A model generated the notes under the pieces. It ran no database searches, was not told the DNA's origin, and was given only the letters and a program-made list of their open reading frames with translations. A program made the position numbers and the translations under genes. Source: an uncultured Bacteroides sp. (lineage in GTDB: Bacteria; Bacteroidota; Bacteroidia; Bacteroidales; Bacteroidaceae). From it: 64,000 bases of DNA. Of this stretch, positions 1-9,452 are shown one piece after another. The stretch lies in the NCBI RefSeq assembly GCF_963678845.1, contig NZ_OY787464.1, positions 1,054,001-1,118,000 of the forward strand. Reading direction: 5' to 3'. The stretch's first letter is position 1. Every line of letters begins with the position of its first letter.

Positions 1-2417
1 TTAATCGGTCCTTCAATATCATTTATTTTATGAATGTATACCTGAACGATTTCCGTTCCAGATCTTTTTCCTGTATTGGTAACCGGAACTGTTAGTTTTA
101 CTGTTTCATTGGATTTAATTTCTACTTTATCTACACTGGCTTTCCCTATTTTGAAGTTAGTGTAACTCAACCCAAAACCAAATGGAAACAACGGATCGGA
201 CATATAACGATAAGTTCTTCCTTTCATTGAATAATCTTCAAAATCGGATAATTGCTTCACGTTTTTGTAGAAAGTGATTGGTAGTTTTCCCGATGGATTA
301 TAATCGCCAAAAAGCACATCTGCTACAGCCTGACCTCCCGACTCGCCACCGTACCAAGCCTGAAGAATGGCATCACAGCTTTCAGTTTCAGGAACCAAAG
401 CAATTGCCGAGCCCGAGCAGTTAACGAAAATAACCTTTTTACCTGCTTGCTTTAAAGCTTTTAAACAGTTACGTTGTACCACTGGAAGTTCTATATCGGT
501 GCGGTCACCACCCTTGAAACCAGAATATGATACAGGCATTTCTTCGCCTTCCAATTGTGTAGAAAGTCCCCCAACAAATACCACAACATCAGTACCCTGA
601 AGCTTTTTTATAAGTTCAGTGTAATCAATATTTACTTCCTTACCTAAATTGAATTCGATATTTGCCTCCCAATTGTTTAGTTGTGCATAACGAATTTCAA
701 TTTTATACTTCTTTCCGCTTTCAACTTTAAACGGAATTCGTGAAGGTAGCGTTCTCCAATTGTTATATTTAACAAGAGATTCTCCATTCACAAACAATTC
801 AAAATATCCTGTAGCTCCACATTTAAATACAATTTCTTCACTTTTAGATGGTGTAAATTCTGTTTCATATTTACCCGAGAAACCTTCTAAACGAACTCCT
901 GTTGCAAATTCATGCTGCCCGGCGGTGGTTAATTTTATAGGATTTACAATCTGCTGGGTTGCAACAATATCACCAGTAAAATCTTTATTATTCCAATAGC
1001 TGACTTTAAAGCCTTTCTTTCCTTCAATTGAACATTGTGAGAAATAACTTTCGGTCACTTTATCCTCTACCAAATCGCATCCTTTCTCATAAATAACTTT
1101 ATCGGCCGAGAGTTTAGAAGAAATACCGTCAAGAATTGTAATTGTTCTTACCGGAGTTCCATTGTAATTTCCCCAAAGCATAGGTTTATCATTGGCATTT
1201 GGCCCAACTACAGCTATTTTTTTTGATTTAGTAAGAGGAAGAATGTTATTTTTATTTTGAAGGAGTGTCATTGATTTAAGAGCCATATCCAGAGCCAGTT
1301 TTCTGTGCTCATTGTTATTCACTATCGACATAGGAATTTTAGACCATAAAACCAAATCATCATCATCCATTTCACCCAAGTCAAAACGTCCAACCAGAAC
1401 CTTCAATAGATGATTATTTATTTCTTCCTCTGTAATCAGACCTTTCGCAACAGCCTCGGGCAATTGCTTATAAAGATGATCAGACCATTGGCATTCCACA
1501 TCAGTTCCTGCCCAAACACCCTTGGATGCGGCATGAACAGCATCTGATGATACTTTGTGGCTAGTATAAAAATCGGATACCGCACCACAATCTGAAACAA
1601 CCATATACTTATAGCCCCATTGATCCCTTAAAATTCGTTGGAGCAATTGTGTGCTTCCGCAACAAGGTTCATCATCCAAACGCTGATAAGCACACATCAC
1701 CTGACGCACATCAGCTTTTTGAACCAACGATTTAAAAGCAGGAAGATAAGTTTCCCATAAATCACGCTGACTCAGATTGTTTATGTTTAGAGAATGCCGA
1801 CTCCATTCAGGGCCTGAGTGAACGGCAAAATGCTTGGCACACGCTAAAAGCTTTTTGTATCTCGAATTATCTGGTCCTTGCAGACCTTTCACGACCGAAA
1901 CTCCCATACGTGAAGTAAGGTAAGGGTCTTCACCATACGTTTCCTGACCGCGTCCCCAACGTGGATCACGAAAGATATTAACGTTTGGTGTCCAAACTGA
2001 AAGGCTTAAAAAGCGCGTATTTTCCTGCCCGTTTTTTCTGGCTTCATTATATTTAGCTCGTGTTTCATCCGAAACAGCATCGAAAATACGATAAACCAAA
2101 TCATCATCAAACGAAGCTGCCATACCAACCGGTTCAGGGAAAACAGTAACATTACCATTGTTGGCAAGACCATGTAAAGCTTCACTCCACCAATTAAATT
2201 TTTTGATACCCATGCGTGGAATAGCATCCGATATATCGCACATCAAAGTTGCTTTTTCGCTCAAGGTTAAGCGAGATATCAAATCTTTGGCACGCTCTTC
2301 AGAGCTTAGATTTGGATTTTTATAAGGCAATAGCTGCGCCCAAAGGTTTACTGAAAATAAAAGAGTTATTACTATAAACAATCCCTTCCTGATAATTGAT
2401 CGTGTTGATTTTCTCAT
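1..2417 (-). CDS. GH3 beta-xylosidase/beta-glucosidase (3' end beyond window)
   Basis: My translation of the minus strand gives about 805 residues from the ATG at 2415-2417, open to the window edge. The C-terminus is therefore missing. An N-terminal signal peptide ends near Ala-27. The GH3 N-terminal barrel follows, with a conserved KHFA motif and the nucleophile motif VVSDCGA (D276). The GH3 C-terminal sandwich is interrupted by a PA14-like insertion at about residues 450-600, and a fibronectin III-like end is cut off by the edge. GH3 enzymes with this architecture release terminal xylose or glucose from the non-reducing end of oligosaccharides, usually in the periplasm. The gene starts 20 bp after the GH97 stop, so the two are probably one operon. 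In a xylan locus beta-xylosidase is the likely activity, but specificity cannot be read from sequence alone. Confidence 0.93.
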   Translation of the reverse strand, partial: MRKSTRSIIRKGLFIVITLLFSVNLWAQLLPYKNPNLSSEERAKDLISRLTLSEKATLMCDISDAIPRMGIKKFNWWSEALHGLANNGNVTVFPEPVGMAASFDDDLVYRIFDAVSDETRAKYNEARKNGQENTRFLSLSVWTPNVNIFRDPRWGRGQETYGEDPYLTSRMGVSVVKGLQGPDNSRYKKLLACAKHFAVHSGPEWSRHSLNINNLSQRDLWETYLPAFKSLVQKADVRQVMCAYQRLDDEPCCGSTQLLQRILRDQWGYKYMVVSDCGAVSDFYTSHKVSSDAVHAASKGVWAGTDVECQWSDHLYKQLPEAVAKGLITEEEINNHLLKVLVGRFDLGEMDDDDLVLWSKIPMSIVNNNEHRKLALDMALKSMTLLQNKNNILPLTKSKKIAVVGPNANDKPMLWGNYNGTPVRTITILDGISSKLSADKVIYEKGCDLVEDKVTESYFSQCSIEGKKGFKVSYWNNKDFTGDIVATQQIVNPIKLTTAGQHEFATGVRLEGFSGKYETEFTPSKSEEIVFKCGATGYFELFVNGESLVKYNNWRTLPSRIPFKVESGKKYKIEIRYAQLNNWEANIEFNLGKEVNIDYTELIKKLQGTDVVVFVGGLSTQLEGEEMPVSYSGFKGGDRTDIELPVVQRNCLKALKQAGKKVIFVNCSGSAIALVPETESCDAILQAWYGGESGGQAVADVLFGDYNPSGKLPITFYKNVKQLSDFEDYSMKGRTYRYMSDPLFPFGFGLSYTNFKIGKASVDKVEIKSNETVKLTVPVTNTGKRSGTEIVQVYIHKINDIEGPI

Positions 2418-2437
2418 AATATATATATAAACATTTA

Positions 2438-4363
2438 CTAAAGAATCGGTTTCAGAGAAGCAACAAAACCACCCCTACCCAGTAATCTTACTTTTACCAT
2501 ACTCGATTTGTCAACAATCATGTATTGTGTAACAAGTTTCTTATCGTGTTCACCATCTGCTATTAATGTCAGTTTGTATTTTACATTCGCAGGCAAATAA
2601 TTGAACGTCAGAGTTTTGCTTTTTGGATTTTTCTCTGCGCTTATGCCTCCAACATACCATATCTTACCTTTATTTCGGGCAATAATCAAGTCCTTTCCGG
2701 GATATCCATCAATTAATTTGGTATTATCCCAGGCATTAGGCACTTCCATAAGGAAATGTTTGGCAGCATCGGGCAAATCGTAGTAACCCTCCGGACGGTC
2801 AGCCATGTGCTGAAAGCCTGACTCGAACACTACACTAAGCGCAAGTTCGTGTCCATATGATGTAATATGTGGAAATTGAGAATTAGTAAACGTTACTGGT
2901 GTATAATCCATCGCTCCAACCACATTTCGTGTAAATGGTAAAATAGTATTATGCTCTGGAGCTGTTGTGGTAAATTCCGGCCCGTTGTTATACCATTCGG
3001 CTCCGCGTACTCCTTCATATGTCATCAGGTGCGGATATGTACGAGCCCAACCACGAGGAACTAAACAACCATGAAAATATACCATCATTTCAAATTTGGC
3101 TGCGTCGTCCAAAATATCAAGATAATACTTAATCATGTTTTGTTTTTCACTCTCGAAAAAGTCTATTTTCACGCCCGCAACACCCATTTTTTTTAGTTTG
3201 GCAAACTCTTCCATTCTATTTTCATGGGTCAACATTCTATCTTTTGGGGTAGCAGAAACCCAAGTATGGTCTCCTCCTGAGTTATACCACATCAAAGGTT
3301 TTATGCCTAATGAATGGATATACTTTAAAGCATCTTCCAAATTCCCTCCATTGCCCATAGCATCCCATTCCCAATCCAGCAAGGTGTATGGCCATCCCAT
3401 TGAGGAAGCTAAGTCGGCAAACTTGCACACTGTTTTGAAATCCTTGGTTCCGTGATTGTCCGACCAGTAATTCCACGATACAAGACCTGGCTTAATCCAA
3501 TCTGTTTTGGAAATAATTGAAGGTGCAGATACGTCATCTACCAGCGTAGATTCCACAATATCGGCAAGGCTACCGATGATTATTACCCTCCATGGCGATT
3601 TCCAGGGAAGAGTAATGGTTGGTTTTGTCTCACCTTGTCCTCTTCCGTTCCATTGATCAGGAAAAGTAACTTTATATTTTGATTTTTCAGCAGTATTGGA
3701 TAGCTTAGTTCCACAATAATTCCTTCCCAAATCGGCTTCGTGGATCAAATACCAGCAATCTTTATCTGATGTGTTAAAAAGTGCAGGATAGCCCCAATCT
3801 TGTTGAGTGTTTCCATCGTTCATGGCAGTATAAAGGCCTTCATTGGCAGGATTAAATTTCTCTATCCATCTCTTTGTAGTATCCGGTATACAATATGTTG
3901 TCAGCTCATCATTTACAACAAAAGGACCTTTCTTTTCAGGAAATTCATACCGAAATGCTACGCCATCATTATAAGCCCTGATGATAATATTTAATTTAGT
4001 TTTACCTGGATTTTCAAAAGAAACGACCGTTTCGCTTGCCGAATTGCTACATTGAGATCGTTTGCCATGCACTACCGTATATTGTTCGTTTATTAAAAGA
4101 GGCTTACCTGCCTTCAGGTATTTTAATTCTTTCGAGAAATCCTGATCAGCGCGAGTAAGTCCTAATGTTATTTGCGGTATAACTTCGCAGATTTTGCCAT
4201 TATTCGAATACTTAACTTTCAAATACCACTCACCTGTTTCGGAATTCTTTGTATTGAAAAGTCCGACAGCTATCTTCTGATTTGGCGAAACAACTTTTAT
4301 TTTCTGTGGAAACACAGCTAATGAACTGATAAATAAAAGTCCTGTTATTATCTTACATTTCAT
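2438..4363 (-). CDS. GH97 retaining alpha-glycosidase, probably alpha-galactosidase
   Basis: This 641-residue protein has a signal peptide (cleavage near residue 19), then the GH97 N-terminal beta-sandwich, the (beta/alpha)8 barrel (about 280-540) and a C-terminal sandwich. GH97 contains inverting alpha-glucosidases such as SusB and retaining alpha-galactosidases. Retaining members carry an Asp nucleophile, and here the motif GVKIDFF offers D401. Glu residues in the YEGVRGAEWY segment (E450, E455) are candidates for acid/base and calcium binding. This points to the retaining, alpha-galactosidase-like group. It would suit the terminal alpha-galactose found on complex xylans, which is an inference. 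It is the first gene of the GH97-GH3 operon and is divergent from HTCS1. Alternative: an alpha-glucosidase. Confidence 0.9.
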   Translation of the reverse strand: MKCKIITGLLFISSLAVFPQKIKVVSPNQKIAVGLFNTKNSETGEWYLKVKYSNNGKICEVIPQITLGLTRADQDFSKELKYLKAGKPLLINEQYTVVHGKRSQCSNSASETVVSFENPGKTKLNIIIRAYNDGVAFRYEFPEKKGPFVVNDELTTYCIPDTTKRWIEKFNPANEGLYTAMNDGNTQQDWGYPALFNTSDKDCWYLIHEADLGRNYCGTKLSNTAEKSKYKVTFPDQWNGRGQGETKPTITLPWKSPWRVIIIGSLADIVESTLVDDVSAPSIISKTDWIKPGLVSWNYWSDNHGTKDFKTVCKFADLASSMGWPYTLLDWEWDAMGNGGNLEDALKYIHSLGIKPLMWYNSGGDHTWVSATPKDRMLTHENRMEEFAKLKKMGVAGVKIDFFESEKQNMIKYYLDILDDAAKFEMMVYFHGCLVPRGWARTYPHLMTYEGVRGAEWYNNGPEFTTTAPEHNTILPFTRNVVGAMDYTPVTFTNSQFPHITSYGHELALSVVFESGFQHMADRPEGYYDLPDAAKHFLMEVPNAWDNTKLIDGYPGKDLIIARNKGKIWYVGGISAEKNPKSKTLTFNYLPANVKYKLTLIADGEHDKKLVTQYMIVDKSSMVKVRLLGRGGFVASLKPIL

Positions 4364-4708
4364 TTGGATATATTATGGATGTTTGTTGATTATTAGTAAG
4401 ATGCAAATGTAAGTTTACCTTTTCGATTGAAACATAACATATGTTGCAAAAGTTGTCACTCTTGTTGATTTATAGAATCTTTGCTTGTTCGCCTTCTAAT
4501 GAGTTTGCCCTAATTTAAGGTTTATGTATGATTAATTACATACATACTCTCCCTTCGTTTAAACTTGCTCATAATACTTATTTTTCTCTTTGAACCACTA
4601 ACTTTTAAATGATACTAAAACTGATAAATTTAAATTATATTAAAGAACAGCAAAATATTGGAAGTGTCATCATATATTTTTCTTACTTTTGTTGCAGAGT
4701 ATTACCCA
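4364..4708. promoter_or_regulatory. Divergent promoter region between GH97 operon and HTCS1
   Basis: On the minus strand a perfect Bacteroides -7 element, TACATTTG, lies at 4411-4404, about 40 bp before the GH97 ATG. On the plus strand TACTTTTG at 4684-4691 lies 17 bp before the HTCS1 ATG at 4709. Possible operators are the palindrome AACATATGTT (4436-4445) and a 7-bp inverted repeat ATGTATG/CATACAT (4524-4530 and 4539-4545). No recognisable gene is present. The element calls rest on the TAnnTTTG consensus; the -33 partners are poor. Confidence 0.55.
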
Positions 4709-7700
4709 ATGAAAAACGCATTAATTATTATTTGTTTACTTATTTCCTGTCAGTTAACTGCTCAGAGAAACTTCGTTTTTTCGCCAATTAACAGCAATAA
4801 CGGGCTTTCGGACAACCGTGTACGCACCATTAACCAATTGTTTGACGGACGAATAGTAATTGTTACCGAAGGTTTAGTTAATATATACGATGGAGTCAGT
4901 TTTCGATATATGCATTATGATGAACGAAAGGCATACAGCCTGACTAATTATTCAGGTTGGCATAATGTTTACATCGATAAAGATAAACGATTGTGGCTCA
5001 AGAACCAGCACAAACTCTTTATTTTCGACATCCGCAAAGAATTGTTCGTGCCAAATGCCGATAGTGTATTTGCAGCACAGGGCGTGAAAAACCATGTGAA
5101 TGATTTTTTCATGGATACAGAACATAACTTTTGGTATGTAACCAAAAACGATGAACTGATTTATCGGCACAACGAACATAATAAAACAACGATCTTCTTA
5201 ACCCATGTTTCGAAAATAAGTAGGTTAAATGACCAATTGTACAATCTTGTTGTACATGAGAAACAACTGTTCTTGTTCTATAAGTCGGGATGTATGATCT
5301 GTTATGATATGATCACTCGCAAAAGGTTATACGTCGAAGATCCATTTAATGGCAATAATAAATACACAAGTACTTTAGCCGTGTTACCCTATAAAAACTA
5401 TTTTTATCAGGTACGCAATGGTATTAATATCGGCTTACTGCTACGATTTAACATGAAGAGCAGAAAATGGGATCGGATTTTGGAAACTAATTACTGGCAA
5501 AACACCTTAACCGTAGACGGTAAAGGAAATTGTTGGATCAGTTCATTGGCTGGACTTTGGGTTATAGATCAAAGTTTGCAAAACAAGCGTTTGATATCGC
5601 CTTTACACTTAGTCGATGGACGTATATTTGAAACTGAAATAGCTACACAGTATAACGATGGCAGAGGAGGATTATGGGTAGGTTCCGTAGATAGAGGGGT
5701 GTTATATTATCATCCCGATAGGTTTAAGTTTCAAAACTTTGGACGTTCGCTATTTAATCTTCCGAATACAAAAAAATTAAGCATTCGTTGTTTTGCCGAA
5801 AAAGACGGGTGTATTTTGGTGGGAACTCAAAATGGCTTGTTCCGAAAAGAAAAGAATTTACCTACATTGGAACAGTTTAGTGCTATTCCAACAAATTCGA
5901 TATGCGAAAAGCTTTTTAAGGATAGCAAACAACGCATTTGGTTATGTACACAAAACAATGGACTATATTGTTTTGATAACAATTCTATTAAGCATTATAA
6001 CAATCCTGCATGTTGCCTGTCCATTTTCGAAGCTTCTGATAAGCAATTATACCTTTGTACTAATAAAGGGATAGGTCTTTTCAACGCTCAAACTGGCAAT
6101 TATAAAAAAGTGGCAATTTCTTCGGGGCATACTATTGGCAATACATATCAATTGACGAATTTTAAAAAAGACATGCTGCTGGGTTATTCTGAAGAGGGTT
6201 TGTTTTTATATGATTGTCGCAATAAAAAGATCTCATTTCCAGAAAAAAGAAGCGGATTACTGCAACACAACTGCCATCATTACCATTGCTTGTTTACAGA
6301 TAGTCGTGGTTTGATCTGGCTTGGTACAATGGACGGCCTTAACATATACAACCCGGCAAACAACACAACTAAAAGCTTTTCTGAAAAAGACGGTTTAATA
6401 AACAGCAGTATCCGGTCTATCACAGAAGATAACTTGGGTAGAATATGGGTTTCCACCTCAAATGGAATTTCACGTATAGATATTAGGGGGAAAGATGAGT
6501 TGCACCAATACTCTTTTTACAATTATAACAGGTTTGACGGGGTAATAGAAACCGAGTTTTTGCCGCGTTCCGTTTTAGAAACATCAAATAACAGCCTATT
6601 ATGGGGTGGTCTTGACGGTTTTAACGAAATCAATCTTGACCAGATAAACCTTCCCGAGCAACCATTATCCGTTCCTTTGTTGACAAAGCTTCTTCTTTCA
6701 GGCACAGAGGTCAGACAAAATGAATATTATGATGGGAATAAGATATTGCAACAAGCCATCAGTTCAACCTCGGAAATACGACTAAAGTACTTCCAAAACT
6801 TTTTAGGGTTTGAGTTTTCAGCTCTCAATTATGTTAATCCTACGCAAACTTACTACCGCTACAGACTTGAAGGGGCAGAGAATTCATGGAATGAAATAAA
6901 ATCAATCGATGGCGTTGGCCATGCCAACTATACAAATTTATCTCCAGGCACTTACCATCTGAAAGTATTTGCAACTAACAACAATCATCGTTGGGGTAAG
7001 CAATATGCTGAAATTACGGTAATCATTGCCCCTCCATTCTGGAAAACTACTTGGGCATATACGTTCTATTTATTGTTGATCTTTGGCGCATTATACTTTT
7101 CAAATTCGTACTATATCCGAAGGAATAAGCTAAAAATGGAAAAGCAACAAAAAGCGGATCTCGACCAGTTAAAGTATTCGTTTTTCACTAACATCAGCCA
7201 TGAACTGCGAACGCCGCTTACTCTTATTTTAACTCCACTTGATTCAATATTGAGAAAGATTGAAGATGAGCGCTTAAAGAAACAGCTGAATGGAATATAT
7301 CGGAATGCAAACGAATTGCTTAGACTCGTTAACCAGCTTCTGGATTTTCGCAAACTTGAAATGAAAGGTGAAACATTGGAATTGAGCTATTGCAATATTA
7401 GCGATTTTCTGGAAGTCATTGCTTTTTCTTTTAAAGAAATGGCTTCTAACAATGACATAGAATTTATCTCAGAATATATCGATGAAAACATTTATGCTTT
7501 TGTTGATAAAGATAAAATGCAGAAAATAGTAAATAACTTGCTTTCCAATGCTATTAAATTTACACCTGCCGGAGGGAAAATATGGCTGAATGCACATAAA
7601 GATCCTACCAAACCAATGTTCACAATACAAGTAAGCGACACAGGAACAGGAATCCCGGAAGTTGACCTTAGCCAAATATTTGAGCGTTTTTATCAGGTAA

Positions 7701-8647
7701 AGAAACAAAAAGTCCCTAATACCGGAAGTGGTATTGGATTACACTTAGTGAAAGAGTATGTGCAATTACACAATGGCACAATTGAAGTTGAAAGCCGTAT
7801 AAACGAAGGTAGTTCATTCTCTGTAGTTATGCCCACCGATTTACAACCCGAAAGGGATATTCAATTGGAAGTTGAAATGAAAAGTAAAAATAAGCATTTA
7901 AAGCTTCTTGTGGTTGAAGATAATTTTGAATTCAGAGCCTTTTTGCAAAATGAACTTTCTGAAGAATACAGTGTCGTTGTAGCAAATAATGGAAAAGAAG
8001 GACAAGAAAAAGCGATAAGTTATCAACCTGATTTGGTTATAACAGATGTCATGATGCCTGAAATGTCAGGAACAGAACTTTGTAGTCAATTGAAAAAGGA
8101 CATACGAACATCGCATATTCCGGTAATACTACTTACTGCTAAGACCTCTGATAAAGCACAAATTGAAGGTTTTGAAGCGGGTGCTGATGCTTATATCTCA
8201 AAGCCTTTTAATATGAATATCCTGTTGCTACGTATTCAACATTTAATAGAACAGCAAGATCAACGCAAAAAACTGTATAAAAATGCTGTTATCATAAACC
8301 CCAGAGTTATAACAGCTACCAATGTAGATAACGAACTTATTAAAAATGCCCTGCAGCAAATCGAGAAGAACATGGACAACGCTTCGTATTCAGTTGAACA
8401 ACTTAGCAAAGATTTGTTTATGGATAGAACAGGGTTATACCGAAAGTTATCAGTCATTGTAGGCCAGACTCCAAGTGAGTTTATACGGTCTGTTCGCTTA
8501 AAAAAGGCAGCTCAATTGCTTGAAAACGGATTATCCGTTTCTGAAGTTGCCGGACAGGTAGGCTTTGGAACCACCAGCTATTTTACTAAATGCTTTCAAG
8601 ATGAATTTGGAATAAAACCATCTCAATACAAAAATACTGATCATTAG
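4709..8647 (+). CDS. Hybrid two-component system sensor/regulator (HTCS1)
   Basis: This protein of about 1312 residues fuses a complete phosphorelay. It has a signal peptide, a periplasmic sensor of two-component-regulator propeller repeats with WIGT/LWVG-like motifs, a Y_Y_Y domain and a membrane segment at about 781-803. These are followed by a HisKA H-box with H831 (ISHELRTP), an HATPase domain (N-box NLLSNAIKFTP, G-boxes DTGTGIP and GSGIGL), a receiver with phospho-acceptor D1113 (ITDVMMPEMSG) and a C-terminal AraC-type helix-turn-helix. I chose the ATG at 4709. It gives a proper signal peptide and follows a -7 element at 4684-4691, whereas an in-frame ATG at 4658 lies upstream of that promoter and encodes no signal sequence. 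HTCS proteins bind oligosaccharides in the periplasm and activate nearby PUL operons, here probably the divergent GH97-GH3 pair. The ligand is unknown. Confidence 0.95.
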   Translation: MKNALIIICLLISCQLTAQRNFVFSPINSNNGLSDNRVRTINQLFDGRIVIVTEGLVNIYDGVSFRYMHYDERKAYSLTNYSGWHNVYIDKDKRLWLKNQHKLFIFDIRKELFVPNADSVFAAQGVKNHVNDFFMDTEHNFWYVTKNDELIYRHNEHNKTTIFLTHVSKISRLNDQLYNLVVHEKQLFLFYKSGCMICYDMITRKRLYVEDPFNGNNKYTSTLAVLPYKNYFYQVRNGINIGLLLRFNMKSRKWDRILETNYWQNTLTVDGKGNCWISSLAGLWVIDQSLQNKRLISPLHLVDGRIFETEIATQYNDGRGGLWVGSVDRGVLYYHPDRFKFQNFGRSLFNLPNTKKLSIRCFAEKDGCILVGTQNGLFRKEKNLPTLEQFSAIPTNSICEKLFKDSKQRIWLCTQNNGLYCFDNNSIKHYNNPACCLSIFEASDKQLYLCTNKGIGLFNAQTGNYKKVAISSGHTIGNTYQLTNFKKDMLLGYSEEGLFLYDCRNKKISFPEKRSGLLQHNCHHYHCLFTDSRGLIWLGTMDGLNIYNPANNTTKSFSEKDGLINSSIRSITEDNLGRIWVSTSNGISRIDIRGKDELHQYSFYNYNRFDGVIETEFLPRSVLETSNNSLLWGGLDGFNEINLDQINLPEQPLSVPLLTKLLLSGTEVRQNEYYDGNKILQQAISSTSEIRLKYFQNFLGFEFSALNYVNPTQTYYRYRLEGAENSWNEIKSIDGVGHANYTNLSPGTYHLKVFATNNNHRWGKQYAEITVIIAPPFWKTTWAYTFYLLLIFGALYFSNSYYIRRNKLKMEKQQKADLDQLKYSFFTNISHELRTPLTLILTPLDSILRKIEDERLKKQLNGIYRNANELLRLVNQLLDFRKLEMKGETLELSYCNISDFLEVIAFSFKEMASNNDIEFISEYIDENIYAFVDKDKMQKIVNNLLSNAIKFTPAGGKIWLNAHKDPTKPMFTIQVSDTGTGIPEVDLSQIFERFYQVKKQKVPNTGSGIGLHLVKEYVQLHNGTIEVESRINEGSSFSVVMPTDLQPERDIQLEVEMKSKNKHLKLLVVEDNFEFRAFLQNELSEEYSVVVANNGKEGQEKAISYQPDLVITDVMMPEMSGTELCSQLKKDIRTSHIPVILLTAKTSDKAQIEGFEAGADAYISKPFNMNILLLRIQHLIEQQDQRKKLYKNAVIINPRVITATNVDNELIKNALQQIEKNMDNASYSVEQLSKDLFMDRTGLYRKLSVIVGQTPSEFIRSVRLKKAAQLLENGLSVSEVAGQVGFGTTSYFTKCFQDEFGIKPSQYKNTDH

Positions 8648-9013
8648 CTATATACATAAGTGCTTATAAGCATAAAAAAAATCACTAGTAGATTGCATTT
8701 TGCCGTAAAAGCCTCGCAGCCACGCAGTGCCTACATAAAACACTCTAAATCAACAAAATATTGCCGCGTAGTTTTTTTTAAAGCTACGCGGAAATATCAA
8801 AGCCACGCGTTTTGCAGGCATTTATTTTATCGCTGTCACCTTATACACATATCCCTTGCCAGTTCATCCATACCCACCTGACCGGAAGCAACCGGTACTC
8901 CGTGGTAGCGCACTTTTTCATTTCCTCCACTCTTGTCAATTTTCTCATGAACCACATAATACGACAGAAATTATTGTTTAATTTATTTATAACTGATTTC
9001 TTTTTGTGCACAT

Positions 9014-9088
9014 CCGGGTGTACACTACCGGTACACCCGGGTCTTATAACGCAGTACATGCGGGTGTAAACAGCTGTTACACCCGCAT
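9014..9088. repeat. Two adjacent perfect inverted repeats
   Basis: The first arm pair is CCGGGTGTAC/GTACACCCGG (9014-9023, 9031-9040) with a 7-nt loop. The second is ATGCGGGTGTAA/TTACACCCGCAT (9058-9069, 9077-9088), also with a 7-nt loop. The two hairpins share the word GGGTGTA and the same loop length, so they look like diverged copies of one unit 45-50 bp apart. Function unknown. Confidence 0.7.
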
Positions 9089-9217
9089 ATAGGTACTAAT
9101 TATATTGTTATAATATAGACAAAACAAAAGTCTAAAAAGCAAATTTAGAGCCCTCTTTTCACTATAAAAAGAAGCTTGTTTATAATAAAAAACCATATTA
9201 AGCAAGCATTAAATATG

Positions 9218-9266
9218 GCGCGTAGCTTTTCTATCTCTGCGTAGCTTTCAAATAAAAGCTACGCGC
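9218..9266. repeat. 13-bp perfect inverted repeat with internal direct copy
   Basis: GCGCGTAGCTTTT (9218-9230) pairs perfectly with AAAAGCTACGCGC (9254-9266). A direct copy, TGCGTAGCTTT, sits between the arms (9239-9249). Related words recur at 8764-8791 and 9303-9322. The set resembles a short palindromic repeat family rather than a single terminator. Confidence 0.65.
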
Positions 9267-9361
9267 ATTTATTGTGTTTAAAATCAACTCATTAAAGGCA
9301 CACCGCGTAGCTGCGTAGCTTTTTCAGAGAAATACTAAATACAAATTCAATGCAAGATTTT

Positions 9362-9406
9362 AAAGAGCCATTTCATACCTAATAATTAGCATTGAAATGG
9401 CTCTTT
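9362..9406. terminator. Bidirectional terminator-like hairpin
   Basis: A 14-bp perfect stem (9362-9375 with 9393-9406; arm AAAGAGCCATTTCA) closes a 17-nt loop. It lies 46 bp past the stop of the minus-strand esterase and downstream of HTCS1, so it could stop transcription from both sides. There is no long T tract on either side, so intrinsic termination is likely but not certain. Confidence 0.6.
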
Positions 9407-9452
9407 GAAATTAAAAAATGAGGATGTTAGTTATATTATCCATTCAAAAGTT

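Larger units (their letters stand above)
8648..9452. other. Gene-free convergent intergenic region rich in inverted repeats
   Basis: I see no convincing gene in these 805 bp between two convergent genes. Locally higher GC stands out from the AT-rich surroundings. Perfect inverted repeats occur at 8764-8771/8784-8791, 9014-9023/9031-9040, 9058-9069/9077-9088, 9218-9230/9254-9266 and 9362-9375/9393-9406. A GCGTAGCTTT-like word recurs in both orientations near 8766, 8782, 9219, 9240, 9256, 9305 and 9312. The last hairpin is treated separately as a terminator. The rest may be a small repeat family or remnants of one; short ORFs here match nothing I know. Confidence 0.6.

Noticed and set aside
4658..4708. 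In-frame upstream ATG adding 17 residues to HTCS1
   Set aside because: It encodes no signal sequence and lies upstream of a perfect -7 element at 4684-4691; the ATG at 4709 starts a clean signal peptide.
8841..9059. Small ORF of 72 codons on the minus strand in the convergent gap
   Set aside because: It runs through two perfect hairpins, has no recognisable domain and no clear promoter.
8764..9322. CRISPR-like array in the repeat-rich gap
   Set aside because: Repeats are short, occur in both orientations at irregular spacing, and no cas gene is nearby.
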